Below, one piece after another: positions 17,298 to 25,513 of a DNA stretch of 64,000 bases. Each line of letters starts with the position of its first letter. Positions within the stretch are counted from its first letter, which is position 1. This DNA comes from Paenarthrobacter sp. AR 02 (lineage in GTDB: Bacteria > Actinomycetota > Actinomycetes > Actinomycetales > Micrococcaceae): NCBI RefSeq assembly GCF_021538675.1, contig NZ_JAJUKH010000001.1, positions 868,001-932,000 of the forward strand, in the 5' to 3' direction. Position numbers and translations under genes: made by a program. Under the pieces are notes generated by a model, which was not told the origin of the DNA, ran no database searches, and saw nothing but the letters and a program-made list of their open reading frames with translations.

Positions 17298-17387
17298 CGA
17301 GGGGTGAGATCTCGGGAGAAAGCACCACCCAAAAGGGCCGAGAGCTCACCCCTCAGCGCCGACGAAAGACGCGAGAGCTAACCCTCG
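17298..17387. repeat. Cluster of three 17-bp palindrome-like repeats, right of the DUF559 gene
   Basis: Copies at 17298-17314 (CGAGGGGTGAGATCTCG, forward), 17339-17355 (CGAGAGCTCACCCCTCA, reversed) and 17372-17387 (CGAGAGCTAACCCTCG, reversed, one base shorter). The forward and first reversed copies face each other and could form a stem-loop. The cluster ends 12 bp before the dcd stop codon and may also act as a terminator. It belongs to the same family as 16198-16287. Confidence 0.75.
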
Positions 17388-17398
17388 ACGCAATGGAA

Positions 17399-17974
17399 CT
17401 AGATGGACGTCCGGTGGAAGTTCTGGTGGCTGCGGCTGGCGGTGGGACCGCGCTGGCCCTGATAGCGGTTGCCGTATTCGCCGGAGCCGTAGGGGTGCTC
17501 GGCGGACGACGTGAGCCGGAAGAAGCAGAGCTGGCCGATCTTCATGCCCGGCCACAGCTTGATGGGGAGAGTGGCGACGTTCGACAACTCCAGGGTCACG
17601 TGCCCGGAAAATCCGGGGTCGATGAAGCCGGCAGTGGAGTGCGTCAGCAGCCCGAGACGGCCCAAGGACGACTTTCCTTCGAGGCGCGCGGCGATATCGT
17701 CCGCCAGGCTGACTGTTTCGTAGGTGGAGCCCAGTACGAATTCGCCGGGGTGCAGGATGAAGGGTTCGTCACCTTCGACCTCTACCAGCCGCGTCAGTTC
17801 CGGCTGTTCTTCGGCGGGGTCAATGTGGGCGTACTTGTGGTTGTCGAACAGCCGGAAGAACCGGTCAATCCGGACGTCCACGGAAGACGGCTGGACCATC
17901 GCAGGGTCGTACGGTTCAAGAACAATCCGTTGGGAGTCTATTTCGGCACGAATATCGCGGTCAGAGATCAGCAC
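17399..17974 (-). CDS. dcd: dCTP deaminase
   Basis: A 191-residue protein, the normal family length, if GTG 17974 is used ([20 protein letters not shown]). Upstream in-frame ATG 18013 would add 13 non-conserved residues. Minus-strand TATTTT ends 7 nt before the GTG, supporting this start. The active-site region [20 protein letters not shown] and [14 protein letters not shown] is intact. [10 protein letters not shown] is the dUTPase-fold motif. It converts dCTP to dUTP for thymidylate synthesis. Mycobacterial homologues also remove pyrophosphate from dUTP, so this one may be bifunctional. Confidence 0.95.
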
Positions 17975-18099
17975 AGCATCAAAAATACCCCATGCACCAA
18001 ATACCCGATGCATTGTCCGGGCCGCCCCATGGGACTATAGTTCCCGGACATGTAGAACCGCGCCCGTACCTGGGGGCATCGAGCATTCGCGGGGTAATT

Positions 18100-20028
18100 G
18101 TGAAAAAACTGGCAGCGCCTGCCGCTATTGTGCTGGCCGGAGCGCTGGCCTTGTGCGTGGCTGCTTCAAGCCAGCTCCTCCCGGCCACCCAAACCGTCCC
18201 TGACGGCACGGCTTCTTCAGCCGGCGTCCCGTCGGGACTGAACGCCCCGGAAGCGAGCACGACGGCGGACCCGGCACCGATCGCCGACCCTGTACCTTCC
18301 GAAGCCCCTCCAGTAGTCGGCAGCGCCGATGATCCCGCTAGCATTCCGGCTGCCGAACCAGCTGGCGGCGGTGGGCCGGTAGCGATTGATCCAGTGTTCG
18401 AGACGCCGCCGCCGGTACCGAACATCGGCCCGTCGTGGGGACCGGACAACCCCAGTGTCCCGGATACCGGCATCACTGACCCTCCCTCAGCGGATGCTGA
18501 GCCCGCACCAAGGGACACCACATCCGCCGTGGTACCCGATCCCGCGCCAACGGCTCCCGCTATCGGACCGGTTCCACAGCAGACGCCGACTCCAACGCCG
18601 TCCGCGGCAACAACGCCAAGCCCCGCGCCGTCCGCCCCTACCCAGACGCCAAGCCCAACGCCGTCGGTGGTAACCCCGAAACCGACATCACCCACGACAA
18701 CCCCAACCCCCTTCCCTGGCAAGGCACCCAGCGAGTCAACCGGACCCGACAATGGAGCATTGGCGCTCCTTCCTGACAGCAATGCGGCCGCGATCCTGAC
18801 GGTCTTCAACGCGATCAACAGCTACCGCGCGTCCCTCGGCCTGGCACCGGTGAAGTACCACGCAACGGTGGCAAGCCTGGCCCAGGAGTGGTCCAACAAC
18901 ATCGCGACCCGCGAAGTGATCCAGCACCGTCCTAATTTCTGGACCGACCCCCGGGCACTCAACCCGAACAACGGCGCGGGTGAAGTCATCGCAGTCCGCT
19001 GGGACCGTGACGCCGCGCAGCTTGTGGAGTGGTGGAAGCAGTCACCGGGCCACGATGCCCTCCTCCGGGATCCGCGGTTCAACGTGATGGGCATTGGCAT
19101 CACGTACACGGACGGCAACTGGCAGACCACGCCGAACCGATACACGATTTGGGGTGTGGTGAACTTCTTTGGCTACACCACCCTCCCGGCGGGGACCACC
19201 ACACGGCCCGGGGGAACGGTCACACCGCCCACCGATCCGGTGGCTGTGTGCCAACCCGACAACAAATACCAACCCCCAACCGTGAACTTGAGCAAAGCAT
19301 CCATCCGCAGTGCGGCCGATCTTGTCTCCATTTCCGGGAACGGCTCCGTGGTGGCTTACCCGTCCTTGGGCGGCGGCCGCTACGGTGCGGGCAGAACGAT
19401 TGGTAGTGGGTTCACCGGCATCAAGGACCTCTTCATCGTGGACTGGGACCGTGATGGCGTATTCGACCTCGTCTCGCAGAGGCTCGATGGCGCCCTCTTG
19501 GTGTTCCCCGGCCTCCAGGGCGGTGGTTTCAAGCCGCCGATCACGTTGGGCCAGGGATGGGGGACGCTCAACATTGCAATTGGCACATGGTGCGCCAACA
19601 ACAGGCTCCCCCAGATTGTGGCCATGGACTCCGGCGGCAACTTTTATTTGTACAGAAACGCGGGCTTGGGCCCCATAAAGACGCAGTCCGCCATCGGTAC
19701 CGGCAACCCAGCGATCCGTCTGAGCATGGTGGACTACAACGCGGATGGCTTCCAGGACCTACTGACCACCGAGGCCAACGGCACCTTGCGGCTCTATCGC
19801 GGCAGCGGCCTGGGCACTCCGAAACAGGAATCACGGCCGGCAGTCGGCGCAGCCTGGACCGACTACACGGGATTGCGCGCCCTGCGGGGTGTCACAGGGC
19901 CCGATTCGGTGGGGATCGCCGGCTTGGACCGCAACGGAGTGGTGGAATATTGGGACCTGACTACCGGGCGTCTCACAACCCCCGTGACCATCGGGGTTGG
20001 TTGGGGCGGACTGAAGTTCGCGCAGTAG
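18100..20028 (+). CDS. Secreted CAP (SCP/PR-1) domain protein with FG-GAP/VCBS-like repeats
   Basis: A 642-residue protein from GTG 18100 (VKKLAAPAAIVLAGALALCV), which begins with a signal peptide. An upstream start at 17992 would bury it. Domains in order: signal peptide; a Pro/Thr/Ala/Ser-rich linker to about residue 220, probably wall-spanning; a CAP domain (INSYRASLGLAPVKYHATVA, SLAQEWSNNIA, NGAGEVIAV, WWKQSPGHDALLRDPRFNVM) keeping the His/Glu cleft residues; then about 250 residues of beta-propeller-like repeats with Asp-rich loops (DWDRDGVFDLV, DYNADGFQDLL). Its C-terminal repeats resemble those of the VanY protein at 20738, down to the ending GxGWxGxKxF/A. Confidence 0.85.
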   Translation: MKKLAAPAAIVLAGALALCVAASSQLLPATQTVPDGTASSAGVPSGLNAPEASTTADPAPIADPVPSEAPPVVGSADDPASIPAAEPAGGGGPVAIDPVFETPPPVPNIGPSWGPDNPSVPDTGITDPPSADAEPAPRDTTSAVVPDPAPTAPAIGPVPQQTPTPTPSAATTPSPAPSAPTQTPSPTPSVVTPKPTSPTTTPTPFPGKAPSESTGPDNGALALLPDSNAAAILTVFNAINSYRASLGLAPVKYHATVASLAQEWSNNIATREVIQHRPNFWTDPRALNPNNGAGEVIAVRWDRDAAQLVEWWKQSPGHDALLRDPRFNVMGIGITYTDGNWQTTPNRYTIWGVVNFFGYTTLPAGTTTRPGGTVTPPTDPVAVCQPDNKYQPPTVNLSKASIRSAADLVSISGNGSVVAYPSLGGGRYGAGRTIGSGFTGIKDLFIVDWDRDGVFDLVSQRLDGALLVFPGLQGGGFKPPITLGQGWGTLNIAIGTWCANNRLPQIVAMDSGGNFYLYRNAGLGPIKTQSAIGTGNPAIRLSMVDYNADGFQDLLTTEANGTLRLYRGSGLGTPKQESRPAVGAAWTDYTGLRALRGVTGPDSVGIAGLDRNGVVEYWDLTTGRLTTPVTIGVGWGGLKFAQ

Positions 20029-20079
20029 ACCAGTTTGGGGCACCCAAGGCTGGCTACCGCCGTCGTGAATTAACGCGGC

Positions 20080-20523
20080 CTAAGCCGCCGAGCGCGACTC
20101 AATCACTGTTTTGAGCCGTTCCAGCTGGGCTACTTCGCTTTCCATGGTCTTCTGGATCATGCCATTCATCAGCTTCTGCAGGCCCTTGGGGTGGTATTCC
20201 AGCGCGAAGCGGAGGCGCGTGGTGGCGCCCTCGGTGCTGAGGTAATAACCCCCGGTGGGTTTCGCCGGTCCGTTGACTACCTCAAAGCGGACTTCAGCGC
20301 CGGGTCGGGCGTCGGTGATTTTGAAGTCGGCGGCAATCGGGCGGCCACCGGGCCCGGTGAGCGTCTGCTGGTACACAGCACCCTTTTCTCCGCGAATTCC
20401 CGATCGGAGCGAGATGCTGCGAACACCTGACCGCCAGAGGGAATTGTTGGTGCCATCCATCAGGAACTGGAAAACAGTCATGGCATCCTTGTTGATCACC
20501 ACTTCATGGGCTGCGAATGCCAC
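20080..20523 (-). CDS. SRPBCC (START-like) family protein
   Basis: A 147-residue protein from GTG 20523 (VAFAAHEVVINKDAMTVFQF), which has AGAGG 6 nt upstream. A longer frame reaches 20724 but its extra residues are not conserved in character. The pattern of an N-terminal strand, VFQFLMDGTNNSLWRSGVRS, the helix-grip fold and a long C-terminal helix (GLQKLMNGMIQKTMESEVAQ LERL) fits polyketide-cyclase/SRPBCC proteins, which bind hydrophobic ligands. The ligand is unknown. It is convergent with the CAP gene and divergent from the VanY gene. Confidence 0.8.
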   Translation of the reverse strand: MAFAAHEVVINKDAMTVFQFLMDGTNNSLWRSGVRSISLRSGIRGEKGAVYQQTLTGPGGRPIAADFKITDARPGAEVRFEVVNGPAKPTGGYYLSTEGATTRLRFALEYHPKGLQKLMNGMIQKTMESEVAQLERLKTVIESRSAA

Positions 20524-20737
20524 GGAAACCTCTTTCGGCGCACGGTTCAATTGTCGTAGCCGGGTTCCCCATACACTGCAGCTAACACCTTCAGAATAGT
20601 CAGCCTCGAACGTGTTCGACACAGGACTGACGAGCCTTGACCGAATGGTTACCTGCGAATTTTCGGGGCATGGCTGACATGCGCGGCTTGGCCCGGTAAA
20701 GTGCCTGCCGCTGGCTAAAACCAAAATTGGGGGCGTA

Positions 20738-22222
20738 ATGCGGGTTTATAACGGTCGGGTTTCCATGGGGAACGTCCGACGGCGGCTTGCGGCGTGCGCA
20801 GCTTTCCTCAGTCTTGCGGTGGTTGGCGGAGCCGTGCTCGCCGCTCCTGCGTCGGCGGTGGATACCCGGGTCGCGGCAGCGGTTCCGGCTGCGGCGAATC
20901 CGCTCCCTGGCGTGGACCCCTTGGGCGATCCGGCCGGCCTGTCTGTGCTGGTCAACAAGTCGCGACCGCTCAACCCGGCAAGTTACGCACCCGGCGACCT
21001 CGTCAATGCCCGCGGCTCGGGGCAGTATTTGCGCGCGGAAGCAGCGGCATGGCTGAATGGTTTGTTCCAGGGTGCTGCGGACGCCGGAACGGGCGGGCTT
21101 GCGGTGGTCAGCGGTTACCGCTCATACGCCCAGCAGCAGCAGTTGTATGCGTACTACGTCAGCATTTATGGTCAGGCGCAAGCCGATTTGATCTCCGCCC
21201 GTCCCGGGTACAGCGAGCATCAGACAGGCCTGGCCGTGGATGTCGGGAATGCCAACGGCTCGTGCGGATTGAGCACGTGCTTTGGGGACACCACGGCTGG
21301 TATTTGGGTGGCTGCCAACGCTTATAAGTACGGCTTCATTGTCCGCTACCCCAACGGTTACACGGGCACCACGGGGTATAGCTATGAGCCGTGGCACCTG
21401 CGCTATGTGGGCGTGGATTTGGCCACCGATATGAAACGTCGCGGCATACCCACCATGGAGCATTATTTCGCCGGTAATCCGTCGGCCTATGCAAGTATTA
21501 CTTCCGGAGCGGACCTGGTGGCCGCAGACCCGAACGGCCGGCTTCTGCGTTATCCGGCTCAGGCGTGGGGAGGCTACGGAGCCCCCGTGCAGATTGGTTC
21601 CAATTGGACTGGCCTGAAGCAGGCATTCGTTGTGGACTGGGACTCCGATGGCGTCTACGACATTCTTGCTCAGTGGAACAACGGCACCCTTGGCCTGTTC
21701 AAAGGTTGGCCGGGCGGGGCTTTCTCAACCCAAATTGTGGTGGGAACGGGCGACTGGGACAAGATGACCATCACGGTAGGTAAATGGTCGAATGCCCAGG
21801 GTTACCCGGGCATCGTGGGTTACTTCCCGGATGGCGGGCTCCGCTATTACCCCAACACGTCCGGGAGGGCGCTGACTTACCGCGTCGACATCGGCAGTGG
21901 GTGGGCGGGCATGGGATTGACCATGGCCGACTGGGACGCTGATGGCGCCAACGACATCCTTGCCACCAACACGTCCGGGCAACTCCTCAGTTACCGCGGC
22001 AACGGCGCGGGCGGCTTTGCGGGCCTCCCTGTCACGGCGGGCTCAGGTTGGGGAACCATGAAGGCGTTGGTCCCCACTTTCGGATTGTCCGGGCCCGGTA
22101 CGCGCAGCATCACGGCCCAAACCGTGGACGGCTACCTGGTCAGCTACGGCTTGGGACTGGGCGCTTGGACGACGCAACGCCAGGTGGGCAACGGTTGGAG
22201 CGGCATGAAGCTGTTCAAGTAA
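20738..22222 (+). CDS. Secreted D-alanyl-D-alanine carboxypeptidase (VanY/M15B) with FG-GAP-like repeats
   Basis: A 494-residue protein. The signal peptide is clear (RRRLAACAAFLSLAVVGGAV to APASA). ATG 20765 is an alternative start that would shorten it by nine residues. The M15 peptidase domain carries VVSGYRSYAQQQQLYAYYV, the zinc motif SEHQTGLAVDVG and the second zinc motif EPWHLRYVG, so it should be active on peptidoglycan stem peptides. From about residue 245 the protein has repeats with Asp-rich loops (DWDSDGVYDIL, DWDADGANDIL), like the CAP protein at 18100. The repeats probably bind cell wall or polysaccharide. Confidence 0.88.
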   Translation: MRVYNGRVSMGNVRRRLAACAAFLSLAVVGGAVLAAPASAVDTRVAAAVPAAANPLPGVDPLGDPAGLSVLVNKSRPLNPASYAPGDLVNARGSGQYLRAEAAAWLNGLFQGAADAGTGGLAVVSGYRSYAQQQQLYAYYVSIYGQAQADLISARPGYSEHQTGLAVDVGNANGSCGLSTCFGDTTAGIWVAANAYKYGFIVRYPNGYTGTTGYSYEPWHLRYVGVDLATDMKRRGIPTMEHYFAGNPSAYASITSGADLVAADPNGRLLRYPAQAWGGYGAPVQIGSNWTGLKQAFVVDWDSDGVYDILAQWNNGTLGLFKGWPGGAFSTQIVVGTGDWDKMTITVGKWSNAQGYPGIVGYFPDGGLRYYPNTSGRALTYRVDIGSGWAGMGLTMADWDADGANDILATNTSGQLLSYRGNGAGGFAGLPVTAGSGWGTMKALVPTFGLSGPGTRSITAQTVDGYLVSYGLGLGAWTTQRQVGNGWSGMKLFK

Positions 22223-22321
22223 ATGCCACAGGGAGCGGCGCACGGGAACCGCGGCGCGGTCAAGAGCAGCGCTGGAACTGCGCTAAGCTAGGACTCGCTC
22301 AGGGGATTTTCCCTGGGCAGT

Positions 22322-22395
22322 GCGGGCGTAGCTCAATGGTAGAGCGCTAGCTTCCCAAGCTCGATACGCGGGTTCGATTCCCGTCGCCCGCTCCA
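22322..22395 (+). tRNA. tRNA-Gly (anticodon CCC)
   Basis: A 74-nt cloverleaf including an encoded CCA end. Acceptor arms are GCGGGCG and CGCCCGC with discriminator T. The D arm is GCTC-AATGGTA-GAGC. The anticodon loop TTCCCAA places CCC at positions 34-36, reading GGG codons. The T arm is GCGGG-TTCGATT-CCCGT. One pair in the anticodon stem (CTAGC/GCTCG) is a T-C mismatch. A terminator follows directly. Confidence 0.93.
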
Positions 22396-22397
22396 AG

Positions 22398-22427
22398 GAA
22401 ACCCCTGATCCAGCGATCCGGGGTTTC
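22398..22427 (+). terminator. Terminator after tRNA-Gly
   Basis: GAAACCCC (22398-22405) pairs with GGGGTTTC (22420-22427), with inner GATC/GATC arms around CAGC. TTCTG follows. It starts three bases after the tRNA CCA end. Confidence 0.8.
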
Positions 22428-22450
22428 TTCTGTCCCAGGCCTGATCTCCG

Positions 22451-22497
22451 GCCGCCTGCCCGAGGCTGACCGCCCCGCGGGCCGCCTGCCCGAGGCT
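22451..22497. repeat. Two copies of a 17-bp direct repeat
   Basis: GCCGCCTGCCCGAGGCT occurs at 22451-22467 and again at 22481-22497, exactly 30 bp apart. It lies in the 180-bp gap between the tRNA terminator and the 44-codon gene. No function is suggested by the context. Confidence 0.5.
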
Positions 22498-22606
22498 CAC
22501 CTCTCCCTTGCGCGCAGATCCCCAGTGACCCCGGCCACAGCGTGTTCCACGGAGGTGTATCGTCAGGAGTCAGGAGTCATGTCGACTCCGCTCTAAGGGA
22601 GCCATC

Positions 22607-22741
22607 ATGGGCGACAAATCACCGCGCCAAACTGCATCGAAAAAGTCCAGTAAGTCCATCAAGGAAAAGCGGGCGGACAAGCGGGCTTCCGAGTCCTCCG
22701 CCACCGAGGCCGCGAAGCCTTCCACCGGCAACAAGAAGTGA
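22607..22741 (+). CDS. Small basic hypothetical protein (44 residues)
   Basis: ATG 22607 with AAGGGAG 6 nt upstream encodes MGDKSPRQTASKKSSKSIKE, continuing with KRADKRASES and ending STGNKK. It is Lys/Ser/Ala-rich, has no hydrophobic segment and is probably disordered. The TGA stop overlaps GTG 22738 of the next gene (GTGA), so the two are likely translated together. I recall similar short KKS-KEKRADKR proteins as conserved hypotheticals in Arthrobacter relatives, but cannot check this. Function unknown. Confidence 0.65.
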   Translation: MGDKSPRQTASKKSSKSIKEKRADKRASESSATEAAKPSTGNKK

Positions 22742-23895
22742 CCGCGCCAACTGGCCAGCTGAGCATAGGCGTCCTCGCTTCCTCGCTGAAGCCCAATGAG
22801 CGCCGCCTGCCCATCCATCCCCAGCATTTGGAGCGCATTGCTCCGGAAGTGCGTCAACAGCTCCGGTTCGAATACGGCTACGGCGAACGGTTCGGCGTCC
22901 CGGACAGCAAACTTGAATCTTTGGTGGGCGGGCTCGGGACGCGCGAGGAGTTGATCGCCAACAGCGACGTCATCCTGCTCCCGAAGCCGCAGGCCCAGGA
23001 TTTGGCCGAACTCCGCGACGGCCAAACGTTGTGGGGATGGCCTCACTGCGTGCAGGACCGAGCTATCACCCAGTTGGCGATAGATAAGAAGCTCACGCTC
23101 ATTGCCTTCGAGGCAATGAACCATTGGGCAGGGGACGGCGGTTTTGGCCTTCACGTCTTTCACAAGAACAACGAACTCGCCGGGTACTGCTCCGTGCTGC
23201 ATGCCTTGGCCCTGACGGGTTCCACGGGCGACTACGGCCGGCGCTTGAGTGCGGTGGTCATCGGTTTCGGGGCCACTGCCCGCGGTGCCGTCACCGCGTT
23301 GAACGCCCATGGCGTCCACGATGTGCAGGTCCTGACCAACCGGGGTGTCGCTGCCGTGGGATCGCCGATCCATTCAGTGCGAATCGTACAGTTCGACCAT
23401 GACAGTAAGGCCCCTTTCCTCAGCGAAGTCATCACGAACAACGGTCGCAAGCCGTTGGCGCCCTTCCTTGCGGCGGCCGACATCGTGGTCAATTGCACCC
23501 TGCAGGACCCGAACGCGCCGCTGACATACTTGCGGACCGAGGACCTGGCTGAATTCCAGCCGGACAGCTTGATCGTGGATGTTTCCTGCGACGAAGGCAT
23601 GGGCTTCAGCTGGGCGCGGACCACCACGTTCGACGAGCCCATGTTCCGCGTGGGTGGACACGTCAATTACTACGCGGTGGACCACAGTCCGTCCTACCTG
23701 TGGAACTCGGCCAGCTGGGAAATCAGCGAGGCTTTGTTGCCCTTCCTGGACACTGTGGTGGCGGGACCGGACGCGTGGGATGCCAACGAGACCATCAGCC
23801 GCGCTATCGAAATCCGCGACGGCGTCATCCGCAACTTAGACGTCCTGGAGTTCCAAGGTCGCTCGGCGGAGTACCCGCACCTCGCAACGTCATAG
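22738..23895 (+). CDS. N5-(carboxyethyl)ornithine synthase / alanine-dehydrogenase-like protein
   Basis: A 385-residue protein starting at GTG 22738. The N-terminal VLASSLKPNERRLPIHPQHL resembles the AlaDH/PNT N-terminal domain, including an RRLPIHP segment at the pyruvate site. The Rossmann part is visible as SAVVIGFGATARGAVTALNA, and IVNCTLQD lies in the later NAD-domain region. The family includes carboxyethylornithine synthase, which reductively joins pyruvate and ornithine, and alanine and saccharopine dehydrogenases. The exact substrate is not certain from the sequence. A strong bidirectional terminator follows. Confidence 0.75.
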   Translation: MTAPTGQLSIGVLASSLKPNERRLPIHPQHLERIAPEVRQQLRFEYGYGERFGVPDSKLESLVGGLGTREELIANSDVILLPKPQAQDLAELRDGQTLWGWPHCVQDRAITQLAIDKKLTLIAFEAMNHWAGDGGFGLHVFHKNNELAGYCSVLHALALTGSTGDYGRRLSAVVIGFGATARGAVTALNAHGVHDVQVLTNRGVAAVGSPIHSVRIVQFDHDSKAPFLSEVITNNGRKPLAPFLAAADIVVNCTLQDPNAPLTYLRTEDLAEFQPDSLIVDVSCDEGMGFSWARTTTFDEPMFRVGGHVNYYAVDHSPSYLWNSASWEISEALLPFLDTVVAGPDAWDANETISRAIEIRDGVIRNLDVLEFQGRSAEYPHLATS

Positions 23896-23903
23896 CACCA
23901 AAC

Positions 23904-23943
23904 AGAAGGCAGCGCCCGCGGTTCGCCACCGGCGCTGCCTTCT
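23904..23943. terminator. Bidirectional terminator between convergent genes
   Basis: AGAAGGCAGCGCC (23904-23916) is perfectly complementary to GGCGCTGCCTTCT (23931-23943), a 13-bp stem. It is followed by CTGTTAA on the plus strand and preceded by ACCAAAC. It serves the genes ending at 23895 (+) and 23947 (-). Confidence 0.85.
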
Positions 23944-23946
23944 CTG

Positions 23947-25347
23947 TTAAGCCGTCTGGGGCTCCTGCACAATCCGCAGCACCCGGCGCCGGTCGCGCAG
24001 GTCTACCTTCAGGTGCAAGGACGACTTCCTGGCCAGTACGACGGCGACTACCGCGGCCGCGATGGCCGGCACGCCGCCCGCTATCAAAATAGCCAGGTGC
24101 GGACCGAGGTGCTCGGCCAGCCAGCCCATCATGGGCCCGCCGATGGCCTGGCCACCGATCAGCACCACGAGGTACAGGCTCATGACGCGGCCGCGGATAC
24201 TCATGTTGGAACTGGTCTGCACCATCTGGTTGGCGGCGGTCAGGAACATCAGGCACCAGAATCCGGCGAGCACCATGATGACGCTGAACCACACCATGGA
24301 CGGCATGATCGAGGACAGGCAAAGCATCAGGCCGTACAACCCGGCGGACGTGACCACCGAACGTAACCTCAACTGCCGACGTCGGGTGGACGCCACCGCG
24401 CCGGTCAGTGCACCGAGCGCAACCATCGCGTTCAGCAGGCCGTAGCCTCCGGCTCCGGCGTCGTACACGTGGTCCGCAAAAGCCGCCAACAGCACCGGAA
24501 GGCTCATCGCGAAAACTGCGACGAAGCCCGCCATAAGCCAAGGCCAGTAGATGGTGGGCTTGCTGAGCGCATAGTTCAGGCCTTCGCGCAGCATGCCCTT
24601 CTTGCGTGGCGTGGGCTGGCTGAGGTGCAGTTGGTCCTTGCGCAGGATGAGCAGCATGGTCACGGTAGAGCAGCACGCAACCGCGTTGGCAGCGAAGGCC
24701 CAGCCTGCACCCACAGCGGTGAGCAGCACACCGGCCAGGGCCGGCCCGATCAGGCCGCCGAGCTGGAAGGTCGTTGAGTTCACGCTGATGGCGTTGCGCA
24801 GGTATTTTGGTCCGACGAGTTCATTGACGAAGACCTGCCGTGCCGGTTGGTCGAGGACCGTCACGAAGCCCAACGCCAGGGCAATGGCATACACGTGCCA
24901 GACTTCAACCCGCTGGCTCAGTGACAGCACGGCCAACAGGGCAGCCAGCACCGCAGCTGCCGACTGGCAGATGATGAGGATCTTCCGTTTGGGGAAACGG
25001 TCGGCAATCATGCCGCCCCACGGTCCCAGGAAGAGCGACGGCATGAACTGCAGCGCCACGGTAATTCCGACGGCGGTAACGGAACCGGAAAGTTCCAGCA
25101 CCATCCAGTCCTGGGCGATGCGCTGCATCCAGATGGCGATCACGGCGATGAAGTGGCCGATCGCGAAAATCCTGAAGTTGGGGACCTTCAGGGAGATGAA
25201 GGTATGCCGCCAGGGCAGCTTTTCACTCACGACGGCGAGTGGCTGGGTGACGGTGTCCGGTTGGTTTGTGTCCGGCAAGGGACGGGCGGACAGAGAATCG
25301 ATGACGGGCTGGCTGACGTGTGCCGCTGAAGGCGGTGGGGGTGCCAA
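23947..25347 (-). CDS. MFS exporter (MFS_3/EntS-like)
   Basis: A 466-residue protein beginning at TTG 25347, preceded by GAGGA. The first 45 residues are hydrophilic; the membrane part starts at FRIFAIGHFIAVIAIWMQRI. Typical MFS_3 segments are QDWMVLELSGSVTAVGITVA, GPWGGMIADRFPKRKILIIC and VTVLDQPARQVFVNELVGP. About 12 hydrophobic segments are seen. Family members export siderophores, macrolides or other drugs. The divergent LysR gene at 25514 and shared half-sites suggest regulated efflux. Confidence 0.83.
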   Translation of the reverse strand: MAPPPPSAAHVSQPVIDSLSARPLPDTNQPDTVTQPLAVVSEKLPWRHTFISLKVPNFRIFAIGHFIAVIAIWMQRIAQDWMVLELSGSVTAVGITVALQFMPSLFLGPWGGMIADRFPKRKILIICQSAAAVLAALLAVLSLSQRVEVWHVYAIALALGFVTVLDQPARQVFVNELVGPKYLRNAISVNSTTFQLGGLIGPALAGVLLTAVGAGWAFAANAVACCSTVTMLLILRKDQLHLSQPTPRKKGMLREGLNYALSKPTIYWPWLMAGFVAVFAMSLPVLLAAFADHVYDAGAGGYGLLNAMVALGALTGAVASTRRRQLRLRSVVTSAGLYGLMLCLSSIMPSMVWFSVIMVLAGFWCLMFLTAANQMVQTSSNMSIRGRVMSLYLVVLIGGQAIGGPMMGWLAEHLGPHLAILIAGGVPAIAAAVVAVVLARKSSLHLKVDLRDRRRVLRIVQEPQTA

Positions 25348-25405
25348 AAGTAGTCCTCGGATGGAGAGTTTCGGTGGGATGCGTTTAACGCTATGGTTGC
25401 CAGCA

Positions 25406-25454
25406 GCAATTATGGAAGCGTATTGCGCCTATAACTAGCATTGCGGAATGCAAT
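25406..25454. promoter_or_regulatory. Cluster of GCAAT/ATTGC half-sites, probable LysR-type operator
   Basis: GCAAT at 25406-25410 and ATTGC at 25422-25426 are spaced by 11 bp, the usual LysR arrangement. A second pair, ATTGC (25440-25444) and GCAAT (25450-25454), follows. Four matching half-sites sit between the divergent MFS and LysR genes. Binding by the adjacent regulator is inferred. Confidence 0.5.
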
Positions 25455-25513
25455 GAGCGGTGTTCGGTGGCGCAGTGCTCCGACCCGGCGTTGACCTGCG
25501 CTTTAGGAGTTCC

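Noticed and set aside
16198-17387. Possible CRISPR array from the 17-bp repeats
   Set aside because: Copies occur in both orientations, spacing is irregular (31-42 bp starts), the unit is too short and there are no cas genes.
17992-18099. Upstream start for the CAP-domain protein
   Set aside because: It would bury the signal peptide behind 36 residues and run towards the dcd promoter.
22542-22799. 85-codon plus-strand frame overlapping the 44-codon gene
   Set aside because: Out of frame with both real genes, Pro/Arg-rich, no ribosome-binding site.
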